The notes beneath the pieces were generated by a model. The model saw only the letters and a list, made by a program, of their open reading frames with translations. It had not been told where the DNA came from and did not search any database. 64,000 nt of DNA. Source: Halomicrobium urmianum (lineage in GTDB: Archaea; Halobacteriota; Halobacteria; Halobacteriales; Haloarculaceae). The translations under genes were made by a program, and so were the position numbers. The stretch spans positions 2,046,001 through 2,110,000 of the forward strand of contig NZ_CP084090.1 of assembly GCF_020217425.1 (NCBI RefSeq), in the 5' to 3' direction. This document shows, piece after piece, positions 10,360-18,597 of this stretch (positions are counted from its first letter, which is position 1; each line of letters starts with the position of its first letter).

Positions 10360-10835
10360 GGTTGGATGGACGCGGGGCGTCCGACCGCCTCAGTTCCCTG
10401 GGAGCGTCGTCCCACCGCCTACCCCGCGCACCTCTTGATCCACACGTCTACGGCATTGTTATGTAGTCTATACTTCACTCTAATCAGTTATATACCAGAC
10501 GATCAGCAGTCGTCTGACGGGCGCGTGACGCGCGGCGTGCGGACGGACGGCGCACACCGCAGCTCCGGAAGCCGGGACGGGGCGGCAGAAACGACCCGTT
10601 TTTCAGAGACGGACGCGTAGCGACGCCCGGTGGCGATGACGACACGTTACCCCCGCTGAGCCCCTTGTGACGATGCCTTTCAACTGAGCCACCAACTCTC
10701 GAAACCGATCAGTAGCGACGCTCTCGCCCCCGTCGTTGCGAAGCGGGGCGTGGAACTGACGTCCGAGTCCGGTGGCTCTGTGGATCGACCGTAGTGGCCG
10801 CCGACAGCAGCCTGTCGCAGACCGCTTCGTTCCAC
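10360..10835. other. Gene-free stretch with AT-rich promoter-like core
   Basis: No convincing gene in 476 bp. An unusually AT-rich run lies at about 10460-10500 (GTCTATACTTCACTC, then GTTATATACCAG), with TATA-like boxes readable on both strands. This could hold the cetZ promoter far upstream or drive a small RNA. Open frames here (for example 10366-10620) look like GC-rich shadows with no acidic bias. Confidence 0.4.
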
Positions 10836-11300
10836 TCAGTTCGCGATTTCCGGAGACCCCTTCCGGACGATCGTGACTCCGAATCCGCTCATCCCCCGGA
10901 CGACGTCGACGAACTCGGCAGGTTCGAGCGGTTTCTGGATGGAGACGTCGACGTCGCTGCCAGACGACTGTGCGATGTCGGCCTCCGCGGTCGACCCCGT
11001 CATTCCGAGGACCGGCACCGACGCCAGTTCCGGCCTGTCGTTCAACGTGGCCAGGACGTCCTCGCTCTTCCGCCCGGGAAGCTCGAGATCCAGAAGGACG
11101 ACGTCCGGGGCCGGAGCGTTCGTGTACTCACCGCGCTGACGAACGTAGTCGAGGGCCGTCTCACCGTCGTAGACGACGTTAATCTCGTTCGTGACACCCG
11201 CTTCGGCGAACAGTTCTCTGACGAGTCGCACGTCGCCGTGGTTCGCCTCGATCAACAGGATCTCTACGGCGTCGGGTTCGGAACGCTTCGAGGGCGTCAC
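10836..11300 (-). CDS. Single-domain response regulator
   Basis: A 154-residue CheY-like receiver. The phospho-acceptor is Asp71 in VVLLDLELPG, with the conserved Thr in VLGMTGST and Lys in SIQKPLEP. The usual first acidic pair is partly changed (LIEANHGD at 17-24). No output domain follows, a common haloarchaeal design in which the partner is encoded nearby. It heads a run of small regulators on the minus strand; the DUF7344 gene lies 36 bp upstream. Confidence 0.9.
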   Translation of the reverse strand: MTPSKRSEPDAVEILLIEANHGDVRLVRELFAEAGVTNEINVVYDGETALDYVRQRGEYTNAPAPDVVLLDLELPGRKSEDVLATLNDRPELASVPVLGMTGSTAEADIAQSSGSDVDVSIQKPLEPAEFVDVVRGMSGFGVTIVRKGSPEIAN

Positions 11301-11336
11301 GGCCCTCGCGACCTCCGCTCCGCGAAGTCGGACGGG

Positions 11337-11675
11337 TCAGTCATTTCCGAGGGAGACGTCGAGATTCCTCGCGGATCCGTCGCCGTCCTCGGAGCGGCCA
11401 GTGAACTCGATCATCTTCGTGCTCGGCTCGTACCTGACGAGCCCCGCTTCGTCGAGTTTGGGAAGATGACAGTGGTGGAGTTCGACGGCGATCTCCTCGG
11501 CTGGGACGTTCACTTCAGCGTCGTGTTCGGCGAGCCGGGCGCTCAGGGCATCGAGGAACGCCCGATCGGTCCGCTCGTACTCTCCGAGAAGTCCGATCAG
11601 GCGACGGCGGCGAGAGTCAGTCCGGACCTCAAATAACATGTCCTGCTGGCGGGTGTCGGGAGTGGGATCGTCCAT
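11337..11675 (-). CDS. DUF7344 winged-helix protein
   Basis: A 112-residue protein starting MDDPTPDTRQQDMLFEVRTDSRRRRLIGLL with a winged-helix pattern (ELHHCHLPKLDEAGLVRYEPSTKMIEF). This matches the haloarchaeal DUF7344 family, putative DNA-binding regulators often next to signal-transduction genes. It is 36 bp upstream of the response regulator on the same strand, so the two are probably co-transcribed. The regulated genes are unknown. Confidence 0.8.
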   Translation of the reverse strand: MDDPTPDTRQQDMLFEVRTDSRRRRLIGLLGEYERTDRAFLDALSARLAEHDAEVNVPAEEIAVELHHCHLPKLDEAGLVRYEPSTKMIEFTGRSEDGDGSARNLDVSLGND

Positions 11676-11758
11676 TCGCGTTCTCGGCAGTGATAGACTA
11701 CTCTCACAGATAAGCCGCTATGTGAGATAGACAGGTGATTTAAACGTTCGACTTTGGA

Positions 11759-12406
11759 TTATCCCGACAGGAGCGTGTTTTCGATGAGCTCGGAAACGCC
11801 CCGGTTCAGTCGTTCGGAGAAGGCCTGTTGAGAGAGGTCGAACCGTTCGGCCAGTTCCGTCGCAGTCGTCTCCCGTGGTTTCTCGTAATACCCGGCGTTG
11901 TAGGCGGCGACGAGCGCGTCGCGCTGTTTCGCCGTCACGTTGAACTCGCCACTGTGGGGCCCGGCGGGGGAGAGGAGTCGCTCCACGTGCACGGTCCCGC
12001 TGGTCTTGAAGTGGGCGTGGAAGAGCCCGAGCTGTTCACGGTCGGCGAACCGGACTTTCAGCTGCCACCTGTCGCCGCTGCCGACAGCTTCGAGAATCGT
12101 CCCTTCGTGATCGAGTACGAGGTCCACGGTGTGGGTCACGTCGCGGTCCCACGTCATCTTGTACAGGCAGGCGTCGGGGAACGAGTCCGTCACTTCGAAT
12201 TCAGTGACCGACGAGTCGTCCGCTACTGCCTCCTCGAACTGCGCGAGCTCGTCCTCTTCGCCAGTAACCCAGAGGAACGGCATGATCCAGTTGCTACTGT
12301 GGGCGACGAGACGGTCGAAATTGGCAGTTATCGAGGGGACTGCTTCGAGCGAATGCGCGAGCGCAAACGCATCCGCTGGAATGGTAAAATCCGCGATGAT
12401 ACTCAT
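11759..12406 (-). CDS. Bat-type helix-turn-helix regulator (HTH_10)
   Basis: A 215-residue regulator. The N-terminal part is a ligand/sensor-like module (SIIADFTIPADAFALAHSLEAVP), and the C-terminal part carries the HTH_10 domain of the bacterio-opsin activator family (VTAKQRDALVAAYNAGYYEKPRETTATELAERFDLSQQAFSERLNRG). Such proteins control light, oxygen or other stress responses in haloarchaea; the target here is unknown. It sits in a cluster of one-domain regulators. Confidence 0.9.
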   Translation of the reverse strand: MSIIADFTIPADAFALAHSLEAVPSITANFDRLVAHSSNWIMPFLWVTGEEDELAQFEEAVADDSSVTEFEVTDSFPDACLYKMTWDRDVTHTVDLVLDHEGTILEAVGSGDRWQLKVRFADREQLGLFHAHFKTSGTVHVERLLSPAGPHSGEFNVTAKQRDALVAAYNAGYYEKPRETTATELAERFDLSQQAFSERLNRGVSELIENTLLSG

Positions 12407-12459
12407 TGCGGCGGATAGCCCAGAGAGAGGGATGAGTGTTCCGGCCTCTCTCGTACCAG

Positions 12460-12720
12460 TTACGGGGCGCTCGGTGTCGCCTCGTCGGCGAGCGTGACCG
12501 TCCCGCTGCTGTCAGCGATCACCGTGTGTCCGTGGTAGGCGAACGCGATTCGACAATCGGACTGTCGACCGTCGTCTGTCTGCGACTGTAGCGCGTCCAG
12601 GGCGTCGGGATCGATCGCTTCGTACAGCGGGTCCAGGTCCAGCGGATCGCTGTTCTCGGCTTCGGCGACTCGGTCGACGACAGAGCGACTGAGCGATCTG
12701 CGCGCTGCTGTTGTTCCCAT
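12460..12720 (-). CDS. HalOD1 output-domain protein
   Basis: An 86-residue protein matching the haloarchaeal HalOD1 output domain: SVVDRVAEAENSDPLDLDPLYEAIDPDALDAL followed by the short beta region FAYHGHTVIADSSGTVTL. HalOD1 domains occur alone or fused to receivers and are thought to be signalling outputs; molecular function is not established. It lies 53 bp upstream of the Bat-type regulator, same strand. Confidence 0.88.
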   Translation of the reverse strand: MGTTAARRSLSRSVVDRVAEAENSDPLDLDPLYEAIDPDALDALQSQTDDGRQSDCRIAFAYHGHTVIADSSGTVTLADEATPSAP

Positions 12721-12855
12721 TGTCGGTCCCAGGGGACGATGGCAGATAAACTTGTTTGGTAGTTGTTAATTACAGGATGGGGTTTAAATGGCGCTGTCTG
12801 GACACAGGTCGCGGGGCAACTATCGTGGAAAACGCAAGGGAGCGACTCAGCTATC

Positions 12856-12885
12856 GTGAACCGCCTCGGGGTCAAGCCCCGAGGC
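12856..12885. repeat. Solitary hairpin, uninterrupted ('empty') site for tandem-hairpin module
   Basis: The sequence GTGAACCGCCTCGGGGTC, AAG, CCCCGAGGC folds into a perfect stem (GCCTCGGGG/CCCCGAGGC). I recall similar hairpins near the ends of haloarchaeal IS200/IS605 (TnpB) elements, so this may be a decayed end of one. The same hairpin occurs at 58194-58278, but there it is split by a 55-nt insertion. Confidence 0.6.
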
Positions 12886-13486
12886 ACTCGGCCTGCTCCG
12901 GCTGTAGACATTGAACGCACTGACGCACTCGAAGGGCCCCCGGAGCGCCCTTCGATGTGTAAATAGTTTCAATTTCTACTATAGTCGTCGACAACGTCCT
13001 CCCGAAATTGTCGGCGGGCTTGTGGAGCTCCCGTTTGAGCAGTTCGTTGCGCACGAGATCGAGCCCCAGCTCCGCTAACGCCTCGATCGACTCTTCGAGT
13101 TCCTGCCGCGTGGACGTCGCTATTTCGAGCTCGAGGTTCCGGTGATGGGTCAACAGCTCTCGGACAGCGACGACCCCGTGAACTTCGAGTGCGTCCTCGG
13201 CGAGTTGGCTGCGACTGTCCATCGGGGCCGTTGCGGTGACGAGCATGTGATGGTCGAGTCCGGCCTTCTCGTAGTTGAGGATCGGTTGATAGGCAGTGAT
13301 GATATCTTTCTCTTCGAGCTTGTTGATGCGGTTCCCGACGGTAGTCGACGAGACGCCCACCCTCTCACCGATCCCCGCCGTCGTGTTGTTGCGAGCGTCT
13401 TGCTGGAGCAGATACAGGATGCCCTGATCAGTCGGATCGAGGTCGACCATCGGAACAGGGACAGGTACGCCCTCCACGACCAACAA
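12872..13486 (-). CDS. Lrp/AsnC-family regulator with repeat-derived C-terminus
   Basis: A 204-residue protein. Residues about 14-60 are an AsnC-type winged helix (LDPTDQGILYLLQQDARNNTTAGIGERVGVSSTTVGNRINKLEEKDII), followed by a ligand-binding-like region. The last ~37 residues (from IVEIETIYTS onward) are read straight through a MITE-like element (12902-12984), and the stop codon lies in an older hairpin remnant (12872-12874). The original C-terminus has probably been replaced. The start could also be the ATG at 13449 (MVDLDPTDQ), which fits Lrp proteins better. Confidence 0.8.
   Translation of the reverse strand: MLVVEGVPVPVPMVDLDPTDQGILYLLQQDARNNTTAGIGERVGVSSTTVGNRINKLEEKDIITAYQPILNYEKAGLDHHMLVTATAPMDSRSQLAEDALEVHGVVAVRELLTHHRNLELEIATSTRQELEESIEALAELGLDLVRNELLKRELHKPADNFGRTLSTTIVEIETIYTSKGAPGALRVRQCVQCLQPEQAECLGA
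12902..12984 (-). mobile_element. MITE-like palindromic element, copy 1
   Basis: One of three related elements (others at 30030-30115 and about 57289-57367). The intact end CAATTTCTACTATAG is at 12970-12984; the opposite end is degraded (CTGTAGACATTGAACG). The central hairpin is CGAAGGGC/GCCCTTCG, whereas copy 2 has CGAGGGGC/GCCCCTCG, a paired A-T for G-C change. No transposase is encoded. The element forms the 3' end of the Lrp gene. Confidence 0.75.
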
Positions 13487-13612
13487 CCCTCGCTTCCGGA
13501 GGTGAGCGCCGGAATCACGGCCAGCGCGCGTATCCTTCGGCGTTCCAGCCCCCTCGATCGTCGTTCCGCCGAACGACGAGGCCGCGCACTGCGCTCTGCC
13601 GCTGGGACTCGC

Positions 13613-13993
13613 TCAGAACGGCGACTCGGGGCCCTCGTCTACCGCACCGTCCGCCCTGACACCGTCCTCTTCCGCCTCGTCTGCGCCCGCCTCGATCGGT
13701 CCGTCCCACTCGCTGAGGCCGGGTTCGTAGCTGACGACCTCGCCCTCGAACCCCTCGTAGGCGGCGATCAGCCGCGCGGCCTTGACGCTCGACTTCCCGT
13801 GGGGACAGAGCGTCACGACGTCCTCGTCGCCGGCGAACCGCTCGACGTCCTGCACCAGTTGTCCGAGCGGGACGTTCTCGCTGCCCGGGACGTGGCCCTG
13901 CCGGTAGGCCCGCGGCGGGCGGATGTCGACCACGCGCGTCTCCTCGTCGTCCAGGCGCTCCCTGAGTTCCTCGGTGCCGATCTCGCCGTCCAT
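13613..13993 (-). CDS. Rhodanese-like domain protein
   Basis: A 126-residue single rhodanese domain. The active-site loop is CPHGKSS with Cys63, preceded by VVDIRPPRAYRQGHVPGSENVPLGQL. Rhodaneses carry sulfur as a persulfide on this Cys; donor and acceptor are unknown. The last ~25 residues are an acidic tail. It is 53 bp downstream of the Nudix pair on the same strand and may be the last gene of that run. Confidence 0.88.
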   Translation of the reverse strand: MDGEIGTEELRERLDDEETRVVDIRPPRAYRQGHVPGSENVPLGQLVQDVERFAGDEDVVTLCPHGKSSVKAARLIAAYEGFEGEVVSYEPGLSEWDGPIEAGADEAEEDGVRADGAVDEGPESPF

Positions 13994-14046
13994 CGGCGTC
14001 CACTGGGCGACCGAGGCTGAAAGCCCTCACGGAACGCGACGGACGG

Positions 14047-14616
14047 CTACAGCAGCCCCTCCTCCCTTGCCAGCAGCAGGGGCGTCAGTGCGCCGCCGTT
14101 GACGGGGCCGTCGCGGCCGCGGACGACGTCGATCACCTCGTCGGCGGGGACCGTGTCGGTCTCGATCCACTCGCCCTCGTTGAGGTCGGGGTCGCCCGGC
14201 GTGAGGTCCTCGGCGACGTAGACGTGCCGGCGGTAGCGGACCCACCCCGACGGGACGTACGACTCGACGTGGGTCACCGTCCCGGCGCGGTAGCCCGTCT
14301 CCTCGCGCAGTTCGCGGCGGGCGGCGGCCGCGGGGTCCTCGCCCTCGTCGACCCCGCCGGCGGGCAGTCCGATCTCGCGCATCCGGTGGCGCGGGCAGTA
14401 CTGCTCGACCGCGACGACCTCGCCGTCGTCGACGGCGAGCACGATGACGGCGTCTGACGGTTCGAGCCAGAAGTAGTTCGCCCGATTCCCGTTCGGCCGC
14501 TCGACGACGTCGTAGCCGGCCTCGAAGAAGGGCGTCTCCCAGGCGACGACGGCGTCGTGGACGAGCCACTCGGAGTCCCCGACGTCATCGCTCCAGGGAG
14601 CGGCCGGCGGAGTCAC
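14047..14616 (-). CDS. Nudix hydrolase (second of tandem pair)
   Basis: A 189-residue Nudix protein if started at the GTG at 14616. The Nudix box is GVDEGEDPAAAARRELREETGY, essentially complete. The protein is clearly a paralogue of its upstream neighbour (shared YFWLEPSDAVIVLA / VAVEQYCPRHRMREIGLPAGG framework). The GTG overlaps the TGA of that neighbour by 4 bp (GTGA), so translation is probably coupled. Substrate is unknown; ADP-ribose or related pyrophosphates are typical of this subgroup. Confidence 0.88.
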   Translation of the reverse strand: MTPPAAPWSDDVGDSEWLVHDAVVAWETPFFEAGYDVVERPNGNRANYFWLEPSDAVIVLAVDDGEVVAVEQYCPRHRMREIGLPAGGVDEGEDPAAAARRELREETGYRAGTVTHVESYVPSGWVRYRRHVYVAEDLTPGDPDLNEGEWIETDTVPADEVIDVVRGRDGPVNGGALTPLLLAREEGLL

Positions 14617-15158
14617 AGGAGGCCGTCCTCCCTCGCCAGCAGGATCCCCTCGATGGTAGCGTCGTTGGCGGGTTCGCGCCGGGCGACGTCCAGCGCGTCC
14701 TCGACGGGGACGGTCCGCACCGAGAGGAACTCGTTGTCGTCGAGGTCCCGCTCGACGGGTTCCAGTCCCTCGGCGAAGGCGATGCCCCGCCTGTGGCGGA
14801 GGACGCCAGTGGAACACCAGAACTCCTCCAGCAGGGAGACGCCGGCGGGGTCGAAGCCGGTCTCCTCGCGCAGCTCGCGGCGGGCCGCCTCGGTGTAGGA
14901 CTCGCCGTCCTCGACGATGCCCGCGGGCAGTTCCAGGCACTGCTCGCGGATGGTCGGGCGGTACTGGTCGACGAAGACGAGTTCGTCGCCGGTCCGAGCC
15001 ACCACGACGACGGCGTCGGGCAGTTCGGCCCAGTAGTACTGCTTCTCGGAGCCGTCCGGTTGCTCGACGCGGTCGTACCCGCCGGTGTACCAGCCGGTCT
15101 CGTACTCGGCCGCGCGCTCGCGGACGGGCCACTCGTGGGTTGACTCGCGGTCGCTCAC
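14613..15158 (-). CDS. Nudix hydrolase (first of tandem pair)
   Basis: A 181-residue Nudix protein. The Nudix box is GIVEDGESYTEAARRELREETGF, preceded by VFVDQYRPTIREQCLELPAG, typical of ADP-ribose pyrophosphatase-like members. It lies in tandem with a diverged paralogue (4-bp overlap), suggesting duplication followed by specialisation. The membrane-anchored hypothetical gene ends 1 bp before its start region, so all three probably form one operon. Confidence 0.9.
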   Translation of the reverse strand: MSDRESTHEWPVRERAAEYETGWYTGGYDRVEQPDGSEKQYYWAELPDAVVVVARTGDELVFVDQYRPTIREQCLELPAGIVEDGESYTEAARRELREETGFDPAGVSLLEEFWCSTGVLRHRRGIAFAEGLEPVERDLDDNEFLSVRTVPVEDALDVARREPANDATIEGILLAREDGLL

Positions 15159-15159
15159 G

Positions 15160-15555
15160 CTAGGGGCGTGCGACTGCGACGCGGTAAAGCGTGCCGTTGT
15201 CGCTGAGGTACACCGCGTCGCCCTCGGCCGCCGCCGGGTTCCGCCCTCGCAGCGACGCCAGTTCGTCGAACGGGGAGTGCGTGAACGCCTCCTTGATCCC
15301 GACGTAGCCGGTTCGGTAGGGCGCCGACCGGCCCGCCTCGCCGTCGGAGGCGTTGGCCAGCGCGGCGGTGGCGTAGGGGTACTGGCGCTCGGAGAGGGTC
15401 CCGGCGTCGACGGCGGCGTGCGTGGCGTTCGACGGCGTCGCGGTCAGGTAGTAGGGGTCGCCGCTGCCCAGCAGCGACGGCAGCGCGCCCAGCGCGATCA
15501 ACAGGACCAGCACCGCCAGGATGCCCAGAATCAGGTTCCGCGTGACGGGGCGCAT
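15160..15555 (-). CDS. Membrane-anchored hypothetical protein
   Basis: A 131-residue protein with one N-terminal hydrophobic helix (LILGILAVLVLLIALGALPSLL, about residues 8-29) and a small extracytoplasmic domain containing possible N-glycosylation sites (NATHA, NASDG, NGTLY). No family was recognised. Its stop is one base from the start of the first Nudix gene, so it is likely the promoter-proximal gene of that operon. Confidence 0.75.
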   Translation of the reverse strand: MRPVTRNLILGILAVLVLLIALGALPSLLGSGDPYYLTATPSNATHAAVDAGTLSERQYPYATAALANASDGEAGRSAPYRTGYVGIKEAFTHSPFDELASLRGRNPAAAEGDAVYLSDNGTLYRVAVARP

Positions 15556-15624
15556 ACCACACGGTCAGGGCCGGCGCCCATAGGCCGTTCGGAACCCGGC
15601 TGGCCGCTCAGACGGACGTCCGTC

Positions 15625-16038
15625 TCAGACGACGTCGCGGTAGAGCCGGCCGAACGCCTGCCGTCGGAGCGTGTCCACCGCCGCGCGCTCCTCGTTCTGG
15701 AACGTGGCCGCGACGGCGGCGTCGGCGAACGGCGGCGCGTGCCAGACAACGTTCTCGACGTTGTCCGATCCCACCTCGATCACCTCGTGGTCGGCGCCGT
15801 CGCGCCACTCCTCGTACTCCGCCCGCGTGCCGACGGTGACTTCGAGCCGGTCGGCGAACAGCGCGTCGCGGGCCGTCTCGACGACCCCGCTCGTCACGCG
15901 CTCCTCGTACTCCTCGGCGTCGAACTCCATGGCCTTCGCGATTTCCTTGACGACCAGCTGGGCCGTCGAGCCGAGCGCCTCGTAGCGCTCGCTGGCCTCG
16001 TCGGCCGTCTCCGGCGAGAACGTCCCCTCGGTGTGCAT
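15625..16038 (-). CDS. DUF5809 family protein
   Basis: A 137-residue soluble protein starting MHTEGTFSPETADEASERYEALGSTAQLVVKEIAKAMEFD. It matches the haloarchaeal DUF5809 family as I recall it, and its partner DUF5810 is encoded immediately upstream, the usual arrangement. Function is unknown. The ATG at 16038 lies 24 bp after the DUF5810 stop, so the two genes are probably co-transcribed. Confidence 0.8.
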   Translation of the reverse strand: MHTEGTFSPETADEASERYEALGSTAQLVVKEIAKAMEFDAEEYEERVTSGVVETARDALFADRLEVTVGTRAEYEEWRDGADHEVIEVGSDNVENVVWHAPPFADAAVAATFQNEERAAVDTLRRQAFGRLYRDVV

Positions 16039-16062
16039 GCCCCGGCGTTCGCCCGTCGGCCA

Positions 16063-16572
16063 CTACTCCGTTTCGCCTTCCCCGCGGCCGTCGGCCGCTT
16101 CGCCGTCGTCGGCCGCCTCGCCGTCGGCCGCTCCGTCGCCGTCCCGGCCCTCGGCGTCGTCGGCGTCCGCAGCCGCCTCGCGCATCTCCTCCGTCAGCCG
16201 CTGGGCCTCGCGGAGGATTGCCTGCGCCTCGTCGTCGATCTCGCCGCCCCCGCGGGCCCGCGCCGCGGCCTCGTCGATACCGCCCGCGCCGCCGTGGCCG
16301 TGCTGGTGGTCGTGGCCGTGCTGGTGATCGCCGCCGTGGTCGTGGTCGCGAACCCCGCTCTCCTCGAACACCTGCGGGAACTCCTCCTCCTCGGCGTACT
16401 CGACGACGGCGTCGGCCAGCTCCGACTCGCCCATCCCGCCCCACTCCGGGACGCGCTCGTCGAGCCACTCCTCGTGGTCGCCACCGCCGGTCATCGCCGT
16501 GAACGCGAGGTGGTTCGCCAGGTGCTCCGCGTCGGCCTGCGGGTCCTCGCAGACGGGACAGGCGTAGCCCAT
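16063..16572 (-). CDS. DUF5810 family zinc-finger, His-rich protein
   Basis: A 169-residue protein. It begins MGYACPVCEDPQADAEHLANHLAF, a CxxC...HxxxH zinc finger, and contains a His/Asp-rich run (DHDHGGDHQHGHDHQHGHGG) near the middle that could bind metals, then an acidic tail. It pairs with DUF5809. The ATG at 16572 is chosen because the zinc finger starts there; a longer frame to 16662 lacks acidic bias. Confidence 0.85.
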   Translation of the reverse strand: MGYACPVCEDPQADAEHLANHLAFTAMTGGGDHEEWLDERVPEWGGMGESELADAVVEYAEEEEFPQVFEESGVRDHDHGGDHQHGHDHQHGHGGAGGIDEAAARARGGGEIDDEAQAILREAQRLTEEMREAAADADDAEGRDGDGAADGEAADDGEAADGRGEGETE

Positions 16573-16671
16573 GGTCGACGCGTGGGGCCACGGACGGATA
16601 TCGCTCACGGCTTCGGGCGACCTACCGCTACAGCGAACACTGCATATTCCTCGTAACACCAACCGCAGTTC

Positions 16672-17142
16672 CTAGTCCAGCCCGCGGACCATCACGAGGG
16701 CGTCCTCGCCGTTGCCGTAGTAGTTGGGGATGGTCCGCTGGTGCTCGAAGTCGAACTCGCGGTACAGCGAGATGGCGACGTCGTTGGAGGCGCGCACTTC
16801 GAGTTTGACCGAGCCGGCACCGCCCTCGCGAAGCGTCTCCAGCGCGCTGTCGAGCAGGCTCCGACCGATGCCCTCGCCCCGGCGGTCCGGGGCCACGGCG
16901 ATGTCCTTGACGTGGCCCAGCGGCGTGCCGTGGTTGGGGATCGCGTCGGCGACGACGTAGCCGACGACGCCGCTGTCGCCCTCGGCCACCAGGAAGCCCG
17001 GTTCCTCCAGGTAGTTCTCGAACGCCGGCATCGGCCAGGGCTGGGGGAAGGCGACCTGCTCGATCCGGTGGACCCGCAGCAGGTCGCCCGGCGTCGCCTG
17101 CCGGACCGAGACGGCGTCGTCGGCTGGTGGGACGGTCGTCAC
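16672..17142 (-). CDS. rimI: GNAT N-acetyltransferase, RimI-like
   Basis: A 156-residue GNAT protein when started at the GTG at 17142; an ATG at 17169 would add nine residues. The acetyl-CoA loop VAPDRRGEGIGRSLL, the RimI-type VEQVAFPQPWPMPAFENYL-like segment (EQVAFPQPWPMPAFENYL) and the C-terminal NNVAISLY-type motif (NDVAISLYREFDFEHQRTIPNYY) are all present. In archaea the orthologue acetylates N-termini of many proteins. Standalone gene. Confidence 0.9.
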   Translation of the reverse strand: MTTVPPADDAVSVRQATPGDLLRVHRIEQVAFPQPWPMPAFENYLEEPGFLVAEGDSGVVGYVVADAIPNHGTPLGHVKDIAVAPDRRGEGIGRSLLDSALETLREGGAGSVKLEVRASNDVAISLYREFDFEHQRTIPNYYGNGEDALVMVRGLD

Positions 17143-17199
17143 TACCGGCAGTTCGGCGGCGGTCCACAAAGGAATGACGCCTGCGCCGGTCGGCGGCGG

Positions 17200-18441
17200 T
17201 CAGAAGAAGTCGGTGAGGTACACCGGCCGCTCGGGAAAGAGCGCGTCGAGGTCGGCGACGGCGTCGTCGGTAGCCGCCAGCAGGCCCCGGTCGGCCGCCG
17301 TCGACGGCGCGAGCGTCCCGACGTACAGCTTCGAGAGCAGGCCGACGCCCAGTTCGACGTCGGGCTCTGCGTCCGTCGGCTCGCAGGTCGGTCCGTCGGG
17401 ACCCGGTTCGATCCGTATCGTCGCGTCGTTGGCGGGCAGCAGCGGGTCGTCGACGTCGACCGTCACGGGACGCTCGGGAGTCCGCTCCGCGGGGAGGCAC
17501 TCGATGGCGGCCTCCAGATCGACGATCCGGCCCATCGCACCCGGCTCGACCGTCGCGGTGACCGCCTTCGGATCGACGGCGTCGTGGACCAGCCGGGTCT
17601 CCTCCGGGGCGGACCAGCGCACCTTGTCGACCTGCGGCGCGTGCCGGCGCACCAGTTCCAGGAGCTGCCGGCGCGCTTCCTCCGTCCGGTAGACCAGTTC
17701 GTCGACGACCATCGTCGCGCCGCTGCCGTCCTCGCTCTCGCCGGGGAGCCTGAACACGACGTACCCCGCCGGCACCTCGGCGTCGGCGGGCGTCCGGCCC
17801 AACTGCGTGAGGCCGGGCTCGACAGACGAGCAACGCGAGTCTGTCGGCGTCCAGCAGTAGATCCAGTCGTCGTCGAGCGTCCGCTCGCGCCACCACCGTG
17901 CCGACCGGTCGAGTGCGAGTTCGTATCCCGCTGCCCACTCCTCGTGGGCCGGAAGCAGCCGCTCGTAGTCGTCGGGCGTCAGCCGCTCGAAGGCGCCCTC
18001 GGCGTTCGCGCTCGGCAGCGCGTCCGCGGGGAAGCGGTACTCGGTCTCCGCGTGGACCAGCCCCCAGCCGGAGCGGCGGTAGTAGGGGATCGAGTTCGGC
18101 CAGAGGGCAGCGTACGGGTAACCCCGGTCGCGGAAGACCCGAAGCGCCTCGCGCTGGAGCCGTTCGCCGTGGTCCGCTGCCCGGTGTTCCGGCGGCGTCG
18201 CGAACGCTGCGAAGCCGCCCACGGGACGCCGCTCCCCGGCCAGCGTCGCGCGCAGGTCGTACAGGGCGCAGGTCGAGACCAGCGCTCCGTCCTCGAACAG
18301 GCCCCATCGCTCGGCGATCCGATCCCTGACGTCCTCGGGCCCGTCGTAGGACGGCGGTCCCGCGCCGGAGCCGAAGGCGTGATCGATGGCGGTGGCCTGC
18401 TGGACGACCTCGTCGCCCTCGAGCCGGCGAAAGGTGGCCAT
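17200..18441 (-). CDS. Eis-like GNAT acetyltransferase
   Basis: A 413-residue protein: an N-terminal GNAT domain with the acetyl-CoA region FATPPEHRAADHGERLQREAL, a second GNAT-like domain, and a C-terminal SCP2-like domain. This three-part layout is that of the Eis/YokD enhanced-intracellular-survival family (about 400 residues). Known members acetylate amines, including aminoglycosides; the archaeal substrate is unknown. The protein ends VYLTDFF, as many Eis relatives do with a C-terminal carboxylate. Confidence 0.88.
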   Translation of the reverse strand: MATFRRLEGDEVVQQATAIDHAFGSGAGPPSYDGPEDVRDRIAERWGLFEDGALVSTCALYDLRATLAGERRPVGGFAAFATPPEHRAADHGERLQREALRVFRDRGYPYAALWPNSIPYYRRSGWGLVHAETEYRFPADALPSANAEGAFERLTPDDYERLLPAHEEWAAGYELALDRSARWWRERTLDDDWIYCWTPTDSRCSSVEPGLTQLGRTPADAEVPAGYVVFRLPGESEDGSGATMVVDELVYRTEEARRQLLELVRRHAPQVDKVRWSAPEETRLVHDAVDPKAVTATVEPGAMGRIVDLEAAIECLPAERTPERPVTVDVDDPLLPANDATIRIEPGPDGPTCEPTDAEPDVELGVGLLSKLYVGTLAPSTAADRGLLAATDDAVADLDALFPERPVYLTDFF

Positions 18442-18597
18442 GCAGGGGTGACCGGTGCCGGGCGCTTGAAGGTTGCTCCCGTGTGTGGCTCACTGGCACG
18501 GTGCCCGATCGGGTAGCCGCGGCTATCGGGCGGACAGCGCTCGAAAAATGGAGCGAATCAGTTGCCGGTCGGACGGGTGACCGACTACGGCGTCCGA

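Noticed and set aside
10366-10620. An 84-codon plus-strand frame after cetZ
   Set aside because: Low-complexity translation without acidic bias, spanning an AT-rich promoter-like run; no family resemblance.
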